A stretch of 64,000 nucleotides of DNA from Obelidium mucronatum (taxonomy: Eukaryota; Chytridiomycota; Chytridiomycetes; Chytridiales; Chytriomycetaceae): assembly GCA_025765595.1 (NCBI GenBank), contig JAIVFH010000024.1:186001-250000 (forward strand), in the 5' to 3' direction. Below, piece by piece: positions 33,383 through 44,498 of this stretch. The notes beneath the pieces are model-generated. The model saw nothing but the letters and a program-made list of their open reading frames with translations, searched no databases and was not told the origin of the DNA. A program made the position numbers and the translations under genes. Position 1 is the first letter of the stretch; every line of letters starts with the position of its first letter.

Positions 33383-34799
33383 TTATTTGGGTCTCCAAGA
33401 AACGTTCGACACTCCATTGAAGGCAGACTTCAAAGACTTGGAGTTTGCCCACGACGCGTTAATGTAATCATCGTCATTGTTCTCAATAAGTTTCTAAAAA
33501 GCAGTCAGAAAAACGAGAAAAACAAAAAAAGGGGGGAAGAAACAATCAGAGAAAAGCAAAAAAAAAAAATATGTCCCCAACCTTATGCTCTTCCTGCTTC
33601 TTGTAATAAAACGCCATCATTTCTTTTTGGGCTTGTTCATCCATTGGCGATTCACGGACAGGTGCTCCTTGTGACTTCTACTCATGATAAATTTTTTTGT
33701 TTAATGTGGCTTTTGTTTCGCTTGAGTTTTCGTCATTTCTTTACCTTTTGTAGCTTAACAATTACTTTTGTTTTGTCGTTCTTTCCAACAAAGTCCGAAA
33801 GAAGCTTCCCACGCGTGATTTCCTTTCCAGCCCACCAAAGAGAAGCATCTTCCAAAAGAATTACCTCCTTTGACGCCTTTTTTTTTCGAAATTTTATTTG
33901 TGTAAAGGAGGGGGGGGGGGGGGGGGGGGGGGGTTAGTTTCTGGCGAGACAAAAGTTTCAAACAGTTTGCTGTAAACACAGCTTTGGCCCAACTTACTGC
34001 AGATCCAGTTAAATCTTCATTGTTTTTAATGATTTCTTGTGCCGGTTCCCATTCTGGCATTCCCATGGGATACGCCATGGTCAAGGCGCCACCGATCGTG
34101 TTGATCGCTTCTGTCATTTGTTCCATTTTCAATTGGTTGTTTCCCATCCAGTATTCCTGGTCATTATCAAAACCAACAACCAAAGATTGTGCTATTTTTA
34201 GCAGTTTGATTTTTAAGAATACAAAAAATTTGCTAACCTTTGCCACAAGTCGGCGTGCATTCTCAAGCGTTGTTTGAATGACTTCTTGATAGTTCAAAAG
34301 AGGAGCTTTTTTTAAATGTTGAATTGTGTTTTTTGTATTAGAATATTCTGCAAACAAAATACATATTTTTTTTTTTTTTTTACATTCTCCATTACGACGA
34401 CCAGTGGGATCCGGGTTATAAATATAACTGAATCCTTCACGGTTAAACACTTGACCGACTTTCCCGCTTTTGGCAGCGTCGTCTTTTGCATTCAGTTCTT
34501 CGAGTTCTTCGATCGAGTAGCCTTGTTCGTTTTCTGGGCGAAGCAGACCGTAGAGAGATAGATCGTTTGCAGCTAAGTTATCAAAAAAAAATTTTGATTA
34601 GTTCGTTTGTTGTTGTTTAAAGGTTGGATTCCAGCGAATGCTGATTTTTTTTGTTGGTATTACCATCAATTAAACGCGTCAGCCTTTGCTTTGTAGAATA
34701 AATCTCTACGATATCAGCGATAACTTGATCCACTGGTGTAGAAACAGGTGTTTCTGTAAAGAAGAGTGTGTCTGTGTTGCGTTTGACGTTTAAAATCAT
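33383..34799 (-). CDS. CFAP298: CFAP298 (C21orf59/Kurly) ciliary protein
   Basis: Required in animals for outer dynein arm assembly and cilium motility. It starts MILNVKRNTDTLFFTETPVS (34799), then LSLYGLLRPENEQGYSIEEL and the signature PDPTGRRNGE. Following exons give IQTTLENARRLVAK, INTIGGALTMAYPMGMPEWE, NEDLTGSA, ASLWWAGKEITRGKLLSDFV and GKNDKTKVIVKLQ. The C-terminal block is GAPVRESPMDEQAQKEMMAF, then NASWANSKSLKSAFNGVSNV and SWRPK-stop (33383-33385). Human CFAP298 ends the same way with KWRPR. Seven exons. One intron holds G24 on the + strand. Confidence 0.95.
33910..33933. repeat. G24 homopolymer in a CFAP298 intron
   Basis: Twenty-four consecutive G on the + strand (C24 in the sense of the gene), between the exons ending NEDLTGSA and beginning ASKEVILLE. 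Confidence 0.88.
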
Positions 34800-34892
34800 T
34801 TTTTTTTTGTGTTTGTTCGTTTTTGTTTTGACGTCTTACAAAAAAAAAAAATTAAAAAAATAAATAAACAGTAATGAAAACAAAAACAAAAT

Positions 34893-35132
34893 TCACGCGT
34901 TTATTTGCCGCACAATCTTTGCCAAATTCAAATCAAAGAGTTCAGCGCGGATCGGCATTTCCGGTGTGTAGAATGGATTCTTCATGACATAGTCTGCGTA
35001 TGCTTCGTAAATTTTCCTCATGATTGCATCCACGTTTGCTTGCAAGGGGTCCGTGACAAGTAGGAATTTGGTTCCTGTGCAAAACACAAGACCAAAGGAA
35101 AAAAAAACATGGGATTGAGAACAGACATTAAA

Positions 35133-35181
<49 letters not shown>

Positions 35182-35571
35182 AAGAAAAAAAATGCAGTAG
35201 TGTAGTAGAACAGGGAATTCGACAAACCTGTAGGTGATTGGATGCAAAACATTTTGAAGAGATCCGATTCTAGTACTTCGATTCCAGAAGATCCTGGGAT
35301 AGGCGATAGTTTCGATGTGATCACATGGATACTGTTTTTTTTTGTTTTTTTGCGTACGTGTGCATGATGATGTGTGTGTAATGTTTAAGCAATCTTGGGT
35401 TAATGCAGCAAGGGGGTTCTCCCAATAAACAACCCGGGTTCAGAACCTGTGAAATGTTCCTGCTAAAACCAGGTTCTCGTTACTCGATAATGTTGCAATT
35501 CCATCCGTATAGTCTTTCTGATAGACGAGTCCGCCCGCCTTGTTGATGATGTAGAGGGAGTGTAGTGGCAT
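34893..35571 (-). CDS. TRAPPC4: TRAPP complex subunit 4 (Trs23/TRAPPC4)
   Basis: A longin-fold core subunit of the TRAPP Rab-GEF complexes acting in ER-Golgi and endosomal traffic. Exon 1 starts MPLHSLYIINKAGGLVYQKD (35571), continuing IATLSSNENLVLAGTFHS. Exon 2 reads SIHVITSKLSPIPGSSGIEV, LESDLFKMFCIQSPTG; the last exon reads TKFLLVTDPLQANVDAIMRK, IYEAYADYVMKNPFYTPEMP and IRAELFDLNLAKIV. About 140 residues. It lacks the PDZ-like insertion that human TRAPPC4 has between GGLIYQ and the SNEKL block, as yeast Trs23 also does. One intron carries A47. The start codon is 51 bp from that of TPGS1. Confidence 0.92.
35134..35180. repeat. A47 homopolymer in a TRAPPC4 intron
   Basis: Forty-seven consecutive A on the + strand (T47 in the sense of the gene). 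The longest homopolymer in the window; its exact length is likely variable or assembly-dependent. Confidence 0.9.
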
Positions 35572-35622
35572 TTTTATTTACGATTATTTCCTATAACTTA
35601 ATTAAAATAAATAACTTTTTTA
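35572..35622. promoter_or_regulatory. 51-bp divergent spacer between TRAPPC4 and TPGS1
   Basis: Two outward-facing start codons 51 bp apart. The spacer is almost pure A/T, with TTTTATTTA at one end and AAAATAAATAA before the TPGS1 ATG. Confidence 0.55.
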
Positions 35623-36739
35623 ATGAGTGGTAAGAGAGTCATCATCCATTCAACTGCGACACCCCCTGATATACCAACAAAAAATGACCCCCAGCATCAT
35701 CATCAGATCGCGCTGCAGCTGCCAAAATTCTGAAAGACGCGCTTACAGAAGTTCTTGAGCGAAGACCCGCAAACCCCATCGAATACATACGCGACAGCCT
35801 TCGAAAGTAAAATTCAAAAAAAGAAGACCGGCGACAAAGTAACTTAATGACTGAACTGATTCCTCCACCGAACCCCCCCAAAAAGTTCAATCAGATTCCA
35901 AGGTGCAATCCCAATTATTCAAGCCTTCAACCGAATTTCTTCATCTCACTGGACATCTGAAGAGTTTCAGTTACAACTACCTGGTGCATTTGATATGATG
36001 AAAAGCCTGAGAAGTGAGTGCCTGAGAAGTGAATTACACTCGCCACCGCCGCCAAGAAAAAAAAACATAAAGACTGATTTTTTTTTCTCTTCCAAATCAG
36101 AAGATTCTGGTCAAGATCCATCCTTAGACTTACTGATATTCAAAGATTTTTTGAAACTTTTCTTACGGTAAGTTGGTGTGTGAGAGTGCGTGAATGTTCT
36201 TGACAGAGTGTTTTATTTCGAACAGAGAGAAGTCAGGTATCAAGAATGAGTTGATAGATCTTGTCGCATCTTGGGCGGAATATGAACCGACAGTTTCTTT
36301 TGAAGTGTTTTCCATGGCCTGTTTGGTGTTTTCTTTGATGGATGGTAAACAGATGTACATCATATTTAAAAAAAAAAACAGCGATGGGAATCTAATTTCT
36401 TTTTATCAAGACTATTTTCAAAAAGTGGCTATACTGTTCAAGATAAAGGCGGAAGGAGGGGTGCTGCCTTTAAATCTGTTGCAAGATACATTCAAGAGTG
36501 TAGCTCGGATTGATGTGGATGTTCTAAACGACCCGTTAGTATTCATGCATGCAGAAATTCACGGTATCATTTATTATGCTTACCGAAAATTATGTTATTC
36601 CAGGAAAGATGGGTTACGCAGTTACTTGTCAAACAAACTCTTTGAACACCCGACTTCAAATAATGAGCAACAACAGAAATTCATCTCACCAAAAGAGCTT
36701 GAAGTTATGATTGAAAAGAGAATTGCTTTGTTATCATAA
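35623..36739 (+). CDS. TPGS1: tubulin polyglutamylase complex subunit 1 (TPGS1-like)
   Basis: TPGS1 is a scaffold of the TTLL1 tubulin polyglutamylase complex that modifies axonemal tubulin. The first exon is ATGAGTG (35623-35629). A 65-nt intron (GTAAGA to CCCCCAG at 35694) follows and exon 2 reads ASSSDRAAAAKILKDALTEV, then LERRPANPIEYIRDSLR. This matches the animal block LLKVLEARPEEPIAFLAHYF. Later exons give FNRISSSHWTSEEFQLQLPG, DLLIFKDFLKLFL, SWAEYEPTVSFEVFSMACLV (compare VxLSVFRAGTLTCFVLLEF) and ISPKELEVMIEKRIALLS-stop. About 270 residues. It meets LZTFL1 tail to tail. Confidence is moderate because the family diverges quickly. Confidence 0.7.
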
Positions 36740-36805
36740 TAAAAAAAGCATTCGACAAAATGGTTTTTTATTTCTAATTCTATTTCTAACTCAGAAACGA
36801 GGGAT

Positions 36806-37768
36806 CTAATCTGGAAAAAAAAGGTTATATTCACATGCACTGAGAATATCCGGAGTTCCCTTACACACTTTGAAAGCTTGCTTCTATATTCTTTAAGCAA
36901 CTCGTTCTTTTGCATCAGCATTTTCTTCATGTTCTGAACTGGAACGGATTTGTCAATTCTATCGTCCAGATCCTATGCCGTTAAGCTCAGACAATAGAAG
37001 AACATCCATGCTTAGGTATCGCTTCTTACCGATTCTAAACTTTTGACTCTCTGTGTCAGAATCTTGATTGTTTTCTACGCAATGTTGTTTTGTTGATTGT
37101 CATGTTTGCCAAGACTTAAGAAAAAGACAAATAAAACCTTACCTGCATTTCTATTGTTTCATTCTTTTCCGATCGCTGACTCATTGCATTCTGTAGAGAA
37201 CGCGTGGGTACACGAATTGGTTCATTCGTAAAAGAGAATCTTACCATTTTCAGGTCTTCCAGTGCCTTTTCCAAATCTGCAATCTTGTCCTTCAATCGGT
37301 CAGTTTCTGGGGGATTCACACTGACAGTGGTGGGTAGGAGGTTCAATTGATTGTTGCCAGTCAACAGGTTATCCTCAAATTCTGCGACAGAAGCAAGACG
37401 TGTTCTGTCAAAAAAAATGTGGGAATGAGTGGGATGGTCAATCAACGTTAAAGCCGAACCGACCGATCTTCCAACTCCTTCATGTCACCAACCAACTCAA
37501 GCCCCTTTTCGCCAGCCTGGTTCAGATACTGCTGGATCAAAAGAAAATTCATGTGTGACTGAAGCATTCCCTCGCTGAGAAAAGTGGCCTCGCAGTTGAC
37601 AGTCGCGTCATGCAGAATGTCGCGCACATCGTCCTCGTTGTATGTTGTGTCCACAATGCGCCTGTCGGCGACCTCCTTCAATGTCAGGCGCAGCTCTTTG
37701 GTGGCATCGAGCCGCTGCTTGCGCATGAAGACGAGGTAGCGCGTGAGTTCGTGTTTTGCGGAATCCAT
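36806..37768 (-). CDS. LZTFL1: LZTFL1-like BBSome-interacting coiled-coil protein
   Basis: LZTFL1 (BBS17) binds the BBSome and regulates ciliary membrane-protein traffic. The start MDSAKHELTRYLVFMRKQRL is followed by LKEVADRRIVDTTYNEDDVR, matching SRLVEDTFTIDEV of the animal protein. Then come LIQQYLNQAGEKGLELVGDM, KELEDRS and RLASVAEFED, against ELENRELLEQVAEFE. Coiled-coil exons follow (DRLKDKIADLEKALEDLKM). The last full block is QNMKKMLMQKNELLKEYRSK, against RNMKEILTKKNDQIKDLRKR. If the last donor is GTGTAAGG, the end is LSKY-stop (TAG 36806-36808), mirroring the animal RLAQY. Using the adjacent GTAAGG would extend the frame antisense into TPGS1, which is less likely. Confidence 0.85.
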
Positions 37769-37799
37769 TCTTTATTTCTTTTTTTTTTTTGGAAATAAA
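37769..37799. promoter_or_regulatory. 31-bp divergent spacer between LZTFL1 and EXOSC9
   Basis: Only 31 bp separate the two start codons, the shortest in the window. It consists of a T run and GGAAATAAA before the EXOSC9 ATG. Transcripts probably overlap at their 5' ends or initiate within the coding exons. Confidence 0.6.
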
Positions 37800-39013
37800 A
37801 TGAACAACGAAACCCCGCTGTCGACCAGCGAGCGCACGTTTGTCGCCGAGGCGCTGCGCCACGGACTGCGCGTCGACGGGCGCGGCGCGTACGAGTTCCG
37901 CGGACTGTCGATTGCGCTCGGCGACGGCGGCTTTGGCAGCGCCGAGGTTTGTTTTTGTTTTTGTTTTTGTTTTTTGGTTTTGCCAAACGCCGCCAAACAG
38001 GTGCTGCTCGGCAAGACGCGCGTGCTGGCGAATGTGTCTGCCGAAGTTGTGCGACCGGCGGGCGGCAGCGGCACCGAGGGCTTCGTGGTGTTCAACACGG
38101 TCTTTTCGCCCATGGCGTCGCCGGCCTTCGAGCAGGGACGGTGAGCGGCGTGCGTTGCGGCGTGGCTTTCGTGTTCCTGACAGCGTGTTCGCAACAGCCT
38201 GACCGACGAGGAGGTGCTCATCAGCAGAATGCTCGAGAAGGCGCTGCGGCGAAGTCGCGCCATTGACACCGAAGGACTGTGCATTGTTGCGGGAGAAAAG
38301 GTGCGGGAATTAAGCAGTCTCTGTTGGCGTTCTGATGTGTGTGTGCTTCGAAGGTCTGGTCAATTCGAATCGATATCCATGTCTTGGATCACGAAGGAAA
38401 CATCTTGGATTGCGCCTGTATTGCTGCTATTTCTGCTTTGTTACATTTTAGACGTCCTGATATTACTGTCGATGGAGACAACGTGATTATTGTATGTCCC
38501 AGATTTCATTGGACGCCTTTGGAGTATTAATGGAATTCAACACAAGCATGACATTGAAGAACGGAATCCTATTCCTCTGAGTATCCATCACATTCCAATA
38601 TGTATAACGTTCGGCTTTTTTGACAAGGGGTCAGTTTTTTCGCTGTCAGTTGGAAAGTGAACTCAATCTTGTTGTTCAAAAGGGAAAGAGTTCTGGTGGA
38701 TCCCACACATCTCGAAGAGCAAGTGCAAGATGGAGACTTTATTGTCGTTGTTAATACTCACAGAGAGCTCTGCACAATGTCAAAAGCTGGCGGCGCTAGT
38801 CTGGATATCGCGAGAATCATTCAATGTACCGAAGTTGCTGCCGCCAAGGCCGCAGAAGTCACGGAACTGCTCCGCGCCGCTTTAAGCAAAGTAAGTCACA
38901 ACTCTGTTTTTTTTGTATTTATTCAAATTGTTCCTACTTTATACTTAACGCAAAACTCAAACAAATTATTTTAGTCCAATGAAAAAAATGATAAGAATAA
39001 TAAAACAAAATAA
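37800..39013 (+). CDS. RRP45: exosome subunit RRP45/EXOSC9
   Basis: An RNase PH-like subunit of the nuclear and cytoplasmic RNA exosome ring. It starts MNNETPLSTSERTFVAEALR, then HGLRVDGRGAYEFRGLSIAL. After the first intron come VLLGKTRVLANVSAEVVRPA, NTVFSPMASPAFEQGR, LTDEEVLISRMLEKALRRSR, AIDTEGLCIVAGEKVWSIRI, DIHVLDHEGNILDCACIAAI and SALLHFRRPDITVDGD. Then follow IPLSIHHIPICITFGFF and VDPTHLEEQVQDGDFIVVVN. The last short exon ends NKNNKTK-stop. Seven exons, about 310 residues; the long acidic C-terminal tail of animal EXOSC9 is absent. The first three exons are GC-rich, the rest AT-rich. Confidence 0.95.
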
Positions 39014-39029
39014 GTTTGCTTGGACACAT

Positions 39030-41270
39030 TCAATCAAGAGTTTCTAGCATATGTGTAGATCCATGTGAGCTATGAGAGGCTGGACTTGAGCTCAACGGTC
39101 TTTTTGATATGTTGAACGGTTTATCCAAAGCCAAATGGGGAACATCAGGCTCCACACTACCACTTTCGGATATTAAAACACGCTGCCCGTCTTCAAATCC
39201 AAACACGGGAGGCGCTCCGCGACTTGAAAACTCTTCTAATAGCTCATGCGCTGGAATAAGAGTTTCTCTGAACTTTCGACTTGACTTTGTTCGAGGTGAC
39301 TTGGAAATTCCAGCGGCAGCAGTGTTGGTAGTAGAACCCGTAGCGCCGTAAAAGATGGCTGGGGATTTGGGAGGCACAACATGAGGCCCAGCCAATGGCG
39401 AACGAACATAAGTTCCTCCTCCACCACCCAAAACTAACGGCGTAGTTTCGCTATTCAAATACGTCGCATCATCTGCAGATTCCAACACTGGCGAGTTCAA
39501 AATCAAACTGTTTTCTCTCGACAGAATCAAATCCAAGACCCGTCCTACTTTGACTTTAGTGTTGACGTCCACATAAACATCAGTTTCATCCACAATTTCT
39601 TGCCCAATCAGCTCCTCAATCACATCCTCCAGCGTGATGATTCCCAACGTAGCGAATCGGCGTTGCCCAACCTTTGGAGACGGAATCCACAATGGCGACG
39701 CAGTAATAATCGTGTTTGGGAACGACTCCTCATCCAATGGCAACTCGTCAACAACAATTGCCATATGACTACGCCCTTCTTCGAAAACGTGAAGAATCTC
39801 AAACAGTGGTGTGTCTCGTTTTACACGCGGGAGACGTCCAATACGTGATCTGTACACTGGAACAGCGTCCTCGGGATCCAAAAGAATCAATTGCTTGACC
39901 AAGACGACGCCAATGATATCTTCGCGGATGTTGTTGTACACTGGAACTCTGGAATGTCCAGCGTCAATCAGCTTTAAAAAAAACAAAAAACGAAGAGGTT
40001 GGTTTTAAGATGAAGCAATATATATATATAAAAAGAGGTCAAACCAATTTCATTGCAGATTCATCCAGTTTCGTATCCAAGGACAACATGAAGACATCAT
40101 CCAATTTCGTCATGACGTTTTCAGCCGTTTTCCCCCGCAACTCCAAGACAGCACGGAGAATCGATACTTCTTCGTGATTGAGAGGTCCGTGGTGGTCTTC
40201 ATCATGCATAGCAATTAATTCCTTCAGTTCTACAACACAAGGGGGGGAAAAAAAAAGTGTTTAGAAAAATTTGCAATACAAAATAGATAAAAATAAATAA
40301 ATAAATAAGAAAAGGGAACCTGCACGGCGGTAAATGACGCCATCCTTGTGTCCGAGAATATAATCAAGGAGCTTCGCAATAGGGTAGGCAATGATAAACA
40401 AAAGCCAAATAAGAATTCGAACAGGCCAAGCAAAGATTGCTCCAACTCTTAGTCCATATCGAGCACAAATTGCTTGCGGGATAATTCTGTGAAATCGCAT
40501 AAGGAGAAATCAACGAAACAAGTATTAATAAAAAAATAAAATAAAAAAGGGAAACAAGGAGAAAAAAAAAACAGAAAAAAAAAACACTCAACTCTCCAAA
40601 CACAAGCACCAACAACGTGGAAAATAAAACGGCCTGATACCCTTCCAAATCCACAAGACCAAACAGAATCGGCAATGTTTCATTGACAACAGTGTTACTC
40701 AAGAGCAAGGTGACAAGCAACAAGTGGGCGTTCTTTCGGATGGGTTCAATACGTTCCGCATACATTTTTTCAGTTGGAGTTCCAGATCGCTTCAGAATCC
40801 GCAAGTTTGTCTCATCTGTCGGATCAGGTCCGGATTAGTTTCAGGTGTCAAGAACCAAAAAAAAAAAACGACAACACACCAATTGACATGAGTCCAATAG
40901 TAAGACCGGCAAACATGCCTCCAAGCAAAACAAGAAAGAAGATGATTCCCATAGTTGACCAGTACTCGAAAGGTGTCAAGGGCTCCTTTGGTTTGCTGCC
41001 TCCTCCATGTCCAGCGTTCTTGTTGACAAACGCCTGGTATATCACTGTTAACGGCGCTGACTTTCGGCCTCCTTCGGGGACGAATGCGGTTGCTGCAGCT
41101 GGCAGCACGGCTTGATCCGGAGATGTATACGAGCTTGGACACGTGCAGGCACATTCGCCCACACTGGAGACTGGAGTAGATAGTACTGATCGTGAAAGAA
41201 GTGTCCACGAAGACAACACTGCGGCGATCGCACAGATTATCAGGCCTATGGCGCGGAGATTTCGTGCCAT
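39030..41270 (-). CDS. CNNM/MAM3-type membrane protein with CBS pair
   Basis: An ancient conserved domain protein (yeast Mam3, animal CNNM) linked to Mg/Mn homeostasis, probably at the vacuolar or plasma membrane. It starts MARNLRAIGLIICAIAAVLS, an N-terminal hydrophobic segment. The DUF21 membrane domain follows: STMGIIFFLVLLGGMFAGLT, then IGLMSIG, LLVTLLLSNTVVNETLPILF and IIPQAICARYGLRVGAIFAW. The cytosolic CBS pair has DAGHSRVPVYNNIREDIIGV, then LVKQLILLDP, HVFEEGRSHMAIVVDE and LGIITLEDVIEELIGQEIVD. The C-terminal 150 residues are disordered and Ser/Pro-rich. Six or seven exons. Confidence 0.9.
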
Positions 41271-41391
41271 AATGCAATTGTGAAAAAAATGTAAATAAAT
41301 CCAAGAGAAAAAAAACAACAAGAAGAATTTATTTCCATTTGACTACTGTAGCAAGTCCTCCCTTTGTCTCCCCACCAAATATTTTTTTGTT

Positions 41392-42772
41392 CTAGTGAGC
41401 AGCCGCGAGTTTCTTGGCAACTGGAGCTTCTCCAGTCTGTCTTGGAAGCTCGTTGAAGTGGTGGTAATCTGGTGGGGATGGGATGTTCCACTCCAAAGAG
41501 ACAGTTGCTGGGGTGACAACTTCCTTGCGGTTTCCGTACTTGTACTTTTGGAAGAAGGCTGGTGTGAGAACATCGGTCCAGTAGTCAGCAGAGAGACCGT
41601 GACCGGCTTGGTGCTCAAGAAGAAGAGGTGGGTCCAACGCTCGGAGCTTGTCTGGAATATTCAAGTGGGATGGGAAGGCACCACCTGGACAACATTGCAC
41701 AGGCATAGCGTCAGCAATCAAACGCATTAGTAATGTCAAAAAAAAATAACTTACGGATTTCAACACCCTCAACAGAGATTCCATATTCAGATTCCTTAGC
41801 CTTCAATGCCGCTTCAATCTTGGAAGCAAGGGCAGAGGCAGTAGAGTCAAGGAGGGTTCCAGAGTTACCAACAGAGATGGTGGCGATGTTTTGCTCAAGA
41901 GTTCGCTTGACAATTTTGGCAGCAGCACGTTCAGAGTCAAAGTTGTTGCTTTCTGGGTCAATGTAGTTGGCGGACTGGCAATAAATCATGAGTTTTTGAA
42001 AAGTCCTTCACATAAGATGGCATTCTCACCTTGCCAGCGTCAGTGACCTTGATGTAAGCGACGGCGTAAGCGTTAACAGAGACACCGTCTGATGAAGAAA
42101 GAAAAGTCAATATTATAGCCATGAGAAACAGAAACAAAACAAAATGGGTACCTTGAGATTTCAAAGCGGGTGAAACAACACCAAAGGAGATGGTGTGGAT
42201 GTTCTTGACAGCACGGACCTTTGTGAATGGGGCCAAAAAGTGGCTTCCCTCCTTCAAAACAGATCCGTTCTCCAAAACCCAGACTTCACCGTATGGAACT
42301 TGGGTGAAACCCTAATGAAAGTCAACGGTGCAAAAAATAAGCAATCGTGACTCATTTCCCTCCCCTATCCAAAGCCCATCCAATAACCCAGATCCTTTCA
42401 CGTAAATATACAATCAAAAGCACTTACACCGACGGTTGGCTTAGCTCCCAAGAAGGCATCACTGGAGGTCCAGAAGTCCCACTTCTTTTCGACAGGGTGC
42501 AGTTCACGAACTTGCTCGGTTGGGACACCGTTAGCGAATGATGCCACACCAGTGTGAGTGTATGGAACAACGAGACCGTGAGAGAAACGGACAGCCTGGG
42601 GTTTGTTGGTTGCAGGTGTTGAATTTTAGATTTCGAACAGATCAGATCGAACGCGCCAGGCTTCCTTCCGCTTTCCCCGTTACATGACGAAGGCAAAGCA
42701 TACCTGACGAAGGGCAGCTGGTCTAACTGTCTGCTGTCTGGCGGCTAGGGCAGCAATCTGGGAGAATCTCAT
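41392..42772 (-). CDS. mitochondrial SPFH (band 7) protein
   Basis: The start MRFSQIAALAARQQTVRPAA is a good mitochondrial presequence. The SPFH-type core follows: QVPYGEVWVLENGSVLKEGS, then HFLAPFTKVRAVKNIHTISF, SVNAYAVAYIKVTDAGK, RTLEQNIATISVGNSGTLLD and AALKAKESEYGISVEGVEI. The C-terminal 110 residues (LRALDPPLLLEHQAGHGLSA and onward) lack the usual long SPFH coiled coil. About seven exons, 350 residues. It lies head to tail with STOML2, 63 bp apart, so the two mitochondrial SPFH genes are neighbours. Its specific role is not known to me. Confidence 0.8.
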
Positions 42773-42835
42773 GTGATGATGTAAATGCACAGAAAAAAAA
42801 GTGAAAAGGACAAAATGCAACTTGGGAACATCATT

Positions 42836-44498
42836 TTATTCACTCTTGCCGCCAGATCGCGTCTTCTTGACTGAATCAAACACAGCCATCAACTGCGTCA
42901 CCATTCCAGCACTAGCACGAGGGTTAGTGGCAATCATCATACACATACCAAAAAAAGAAAAAAAAAGAAAAGTCAACTTACGCATCCCCAACATTGCTGG
43001 GAACAACAACTGTTGTTCCTTCTTTGGCAATTTTCCCAAAACTCTCAATATACTTTTCGGCGATAGACAAGGAGACTGCATCCTGAGCTGATGAACCGTG
43101 GGTCTTGATCGCATTAGAAATTTCAGCAATAGCTTCCGCGGAAGCAAGTGCCTTCAGTTTAATAGACTCGGCCTCTCCTGTTAAAAAGGTTAACGTAACG
43201 TACAACCACATAGGAAAATCAGAGCAGTCAACCGACCTTGTGCAATATTAATCTGGGTCGCCTTTTCTGCTTCAGATTCCAAAATTAAGGATTGCTTGCG
43301 TCCCTCTGCCACGTTTATAGCAGCTTGTCTGGAGTTGCTTGTTGGTATAGGGAATTTTAATGTAATAGGACAATTCACCTTTGACCTTCAGATTCCAAGA
43401 TTTCGGCACGTTTTCTACGTTCAGCACTGACTTGTTGATGCATTGAACTAACAACGTTTTCCGGTGGATGGACATCTCTGTTTTTTTTTTTTTTTTTTTT
43501 GGAATTACCATCAGATATTTGGCATTAGTGATAAAGCGAAATGGAGAAACATGCGAGAAACGAAGAAACGCTTCAACGCCTTCGGCGGTAGTATCAAAGA
43601 GATGAGATACAAATTCACCGTCCAAAACGAAATACATCAATGAAGAAAAAGAAGAATTTCAAGGCAGCGGAAAATCGACAGACCTTATCTCATATCTAAG
43701 ACAGCGAATCCCCCAATCAAATGCTGCTGTATTGATAGCGTTTACAATATTGTGGTTAAGCTGAGTTCGTTCAGCCAAAGTCCTGTCCAAAGTCAATTGA
43801 CCAATTTCGGCTCTCTATCATGGCAATCTGTCGTTAACCTCCGAAAATAAAGACTGCGTCATGTTCTGACCATTGTTGTTTGAGCAAGCTGAGATACAGC
43901 AAATTCTGCATTTTCAACACCATAGGAAGCTTTGTAAGCATCTTCAATTCGGTAATACAACACTCCATCGATTTCAAGCGTAACATTATCTGAAAAACTC
44001 AATGTGAATAGAGCCAATAAGCACAAGCAGCGACAGAGAGTCAATCAATGCGAACCATGGGTGATTGCGCTTTGTGTTGGAATTTCGACAGCATTCTCCT
44101 TCAGCGACTGCACGTACTTGATGCGATCAATGAAGGGAATCAGAATGGCCAGACCGGGCTCCAGAATCTTGTGGAACTTTCCAAAGCGCTGCGGGGGGGA
44201 AGACGGGGCAGTCAGTGTTTGTTGTTCATGTTCGCGACGGCCGCGCAACGCACCTCGACGACGTACACGGACGCCTGCGGCACGAACATGACAATCTGCG
44301 GCGGATGAGTCAGCACGGCGCAAAAACAGCGCAAAAACAAACCGTGTTGACCGGCGGCACGCGGTTCGCGCCCGAGCCGATGCTGCTGCGGCCGCCGCCG
44401 CCCCACGCCTGCGCGAACGGCGTGTTGAAGAAGCGGCGCGGCGCCGCAGCGGCGAGCGGCAGGAGCGGCAGGCGCTTGAAGCCAGGCACAAGCAGCAT
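42836..44498 (-). CDS. STOML2: stomatin-like protein 2, mitochondrial
   Basis: An inner-membrane SPFH scaffold that binds cardiolipin and stabilises respiratory complexes and proteases. The GC-rich first exon gives the presequence MLLVPGFKRLPLLPLAAAAP. Then come VMFVPQASVYVVEV, FGKFHKILEPGLAILIPFID, RIKYVQSLKENAVEIPTQSA, DNVTLEIDGVLYYRIEDAYK, ASYGVENAEFAVSQLAQTTM, WGIRCLRYEI and SAERRKRAEILESEG. The coiled-coil region is AINVAEGRKQSLILESEAEK, ending VVVPSNVGDA. About eight short exons. Its start codon is 38 bp from the left end of the Harbinger element. Confidence 0.92.

Noticed and set aside
36622..36808. LZTFL1 reading frame extending antisense into TPGS1
   Set aside because: It needs the GTAAGG donor and yields a phenylalanine-rich tail unlike the family; the overlapping GTGTAAGG donor gives LSKY-stop, matching the animal C-terminus.
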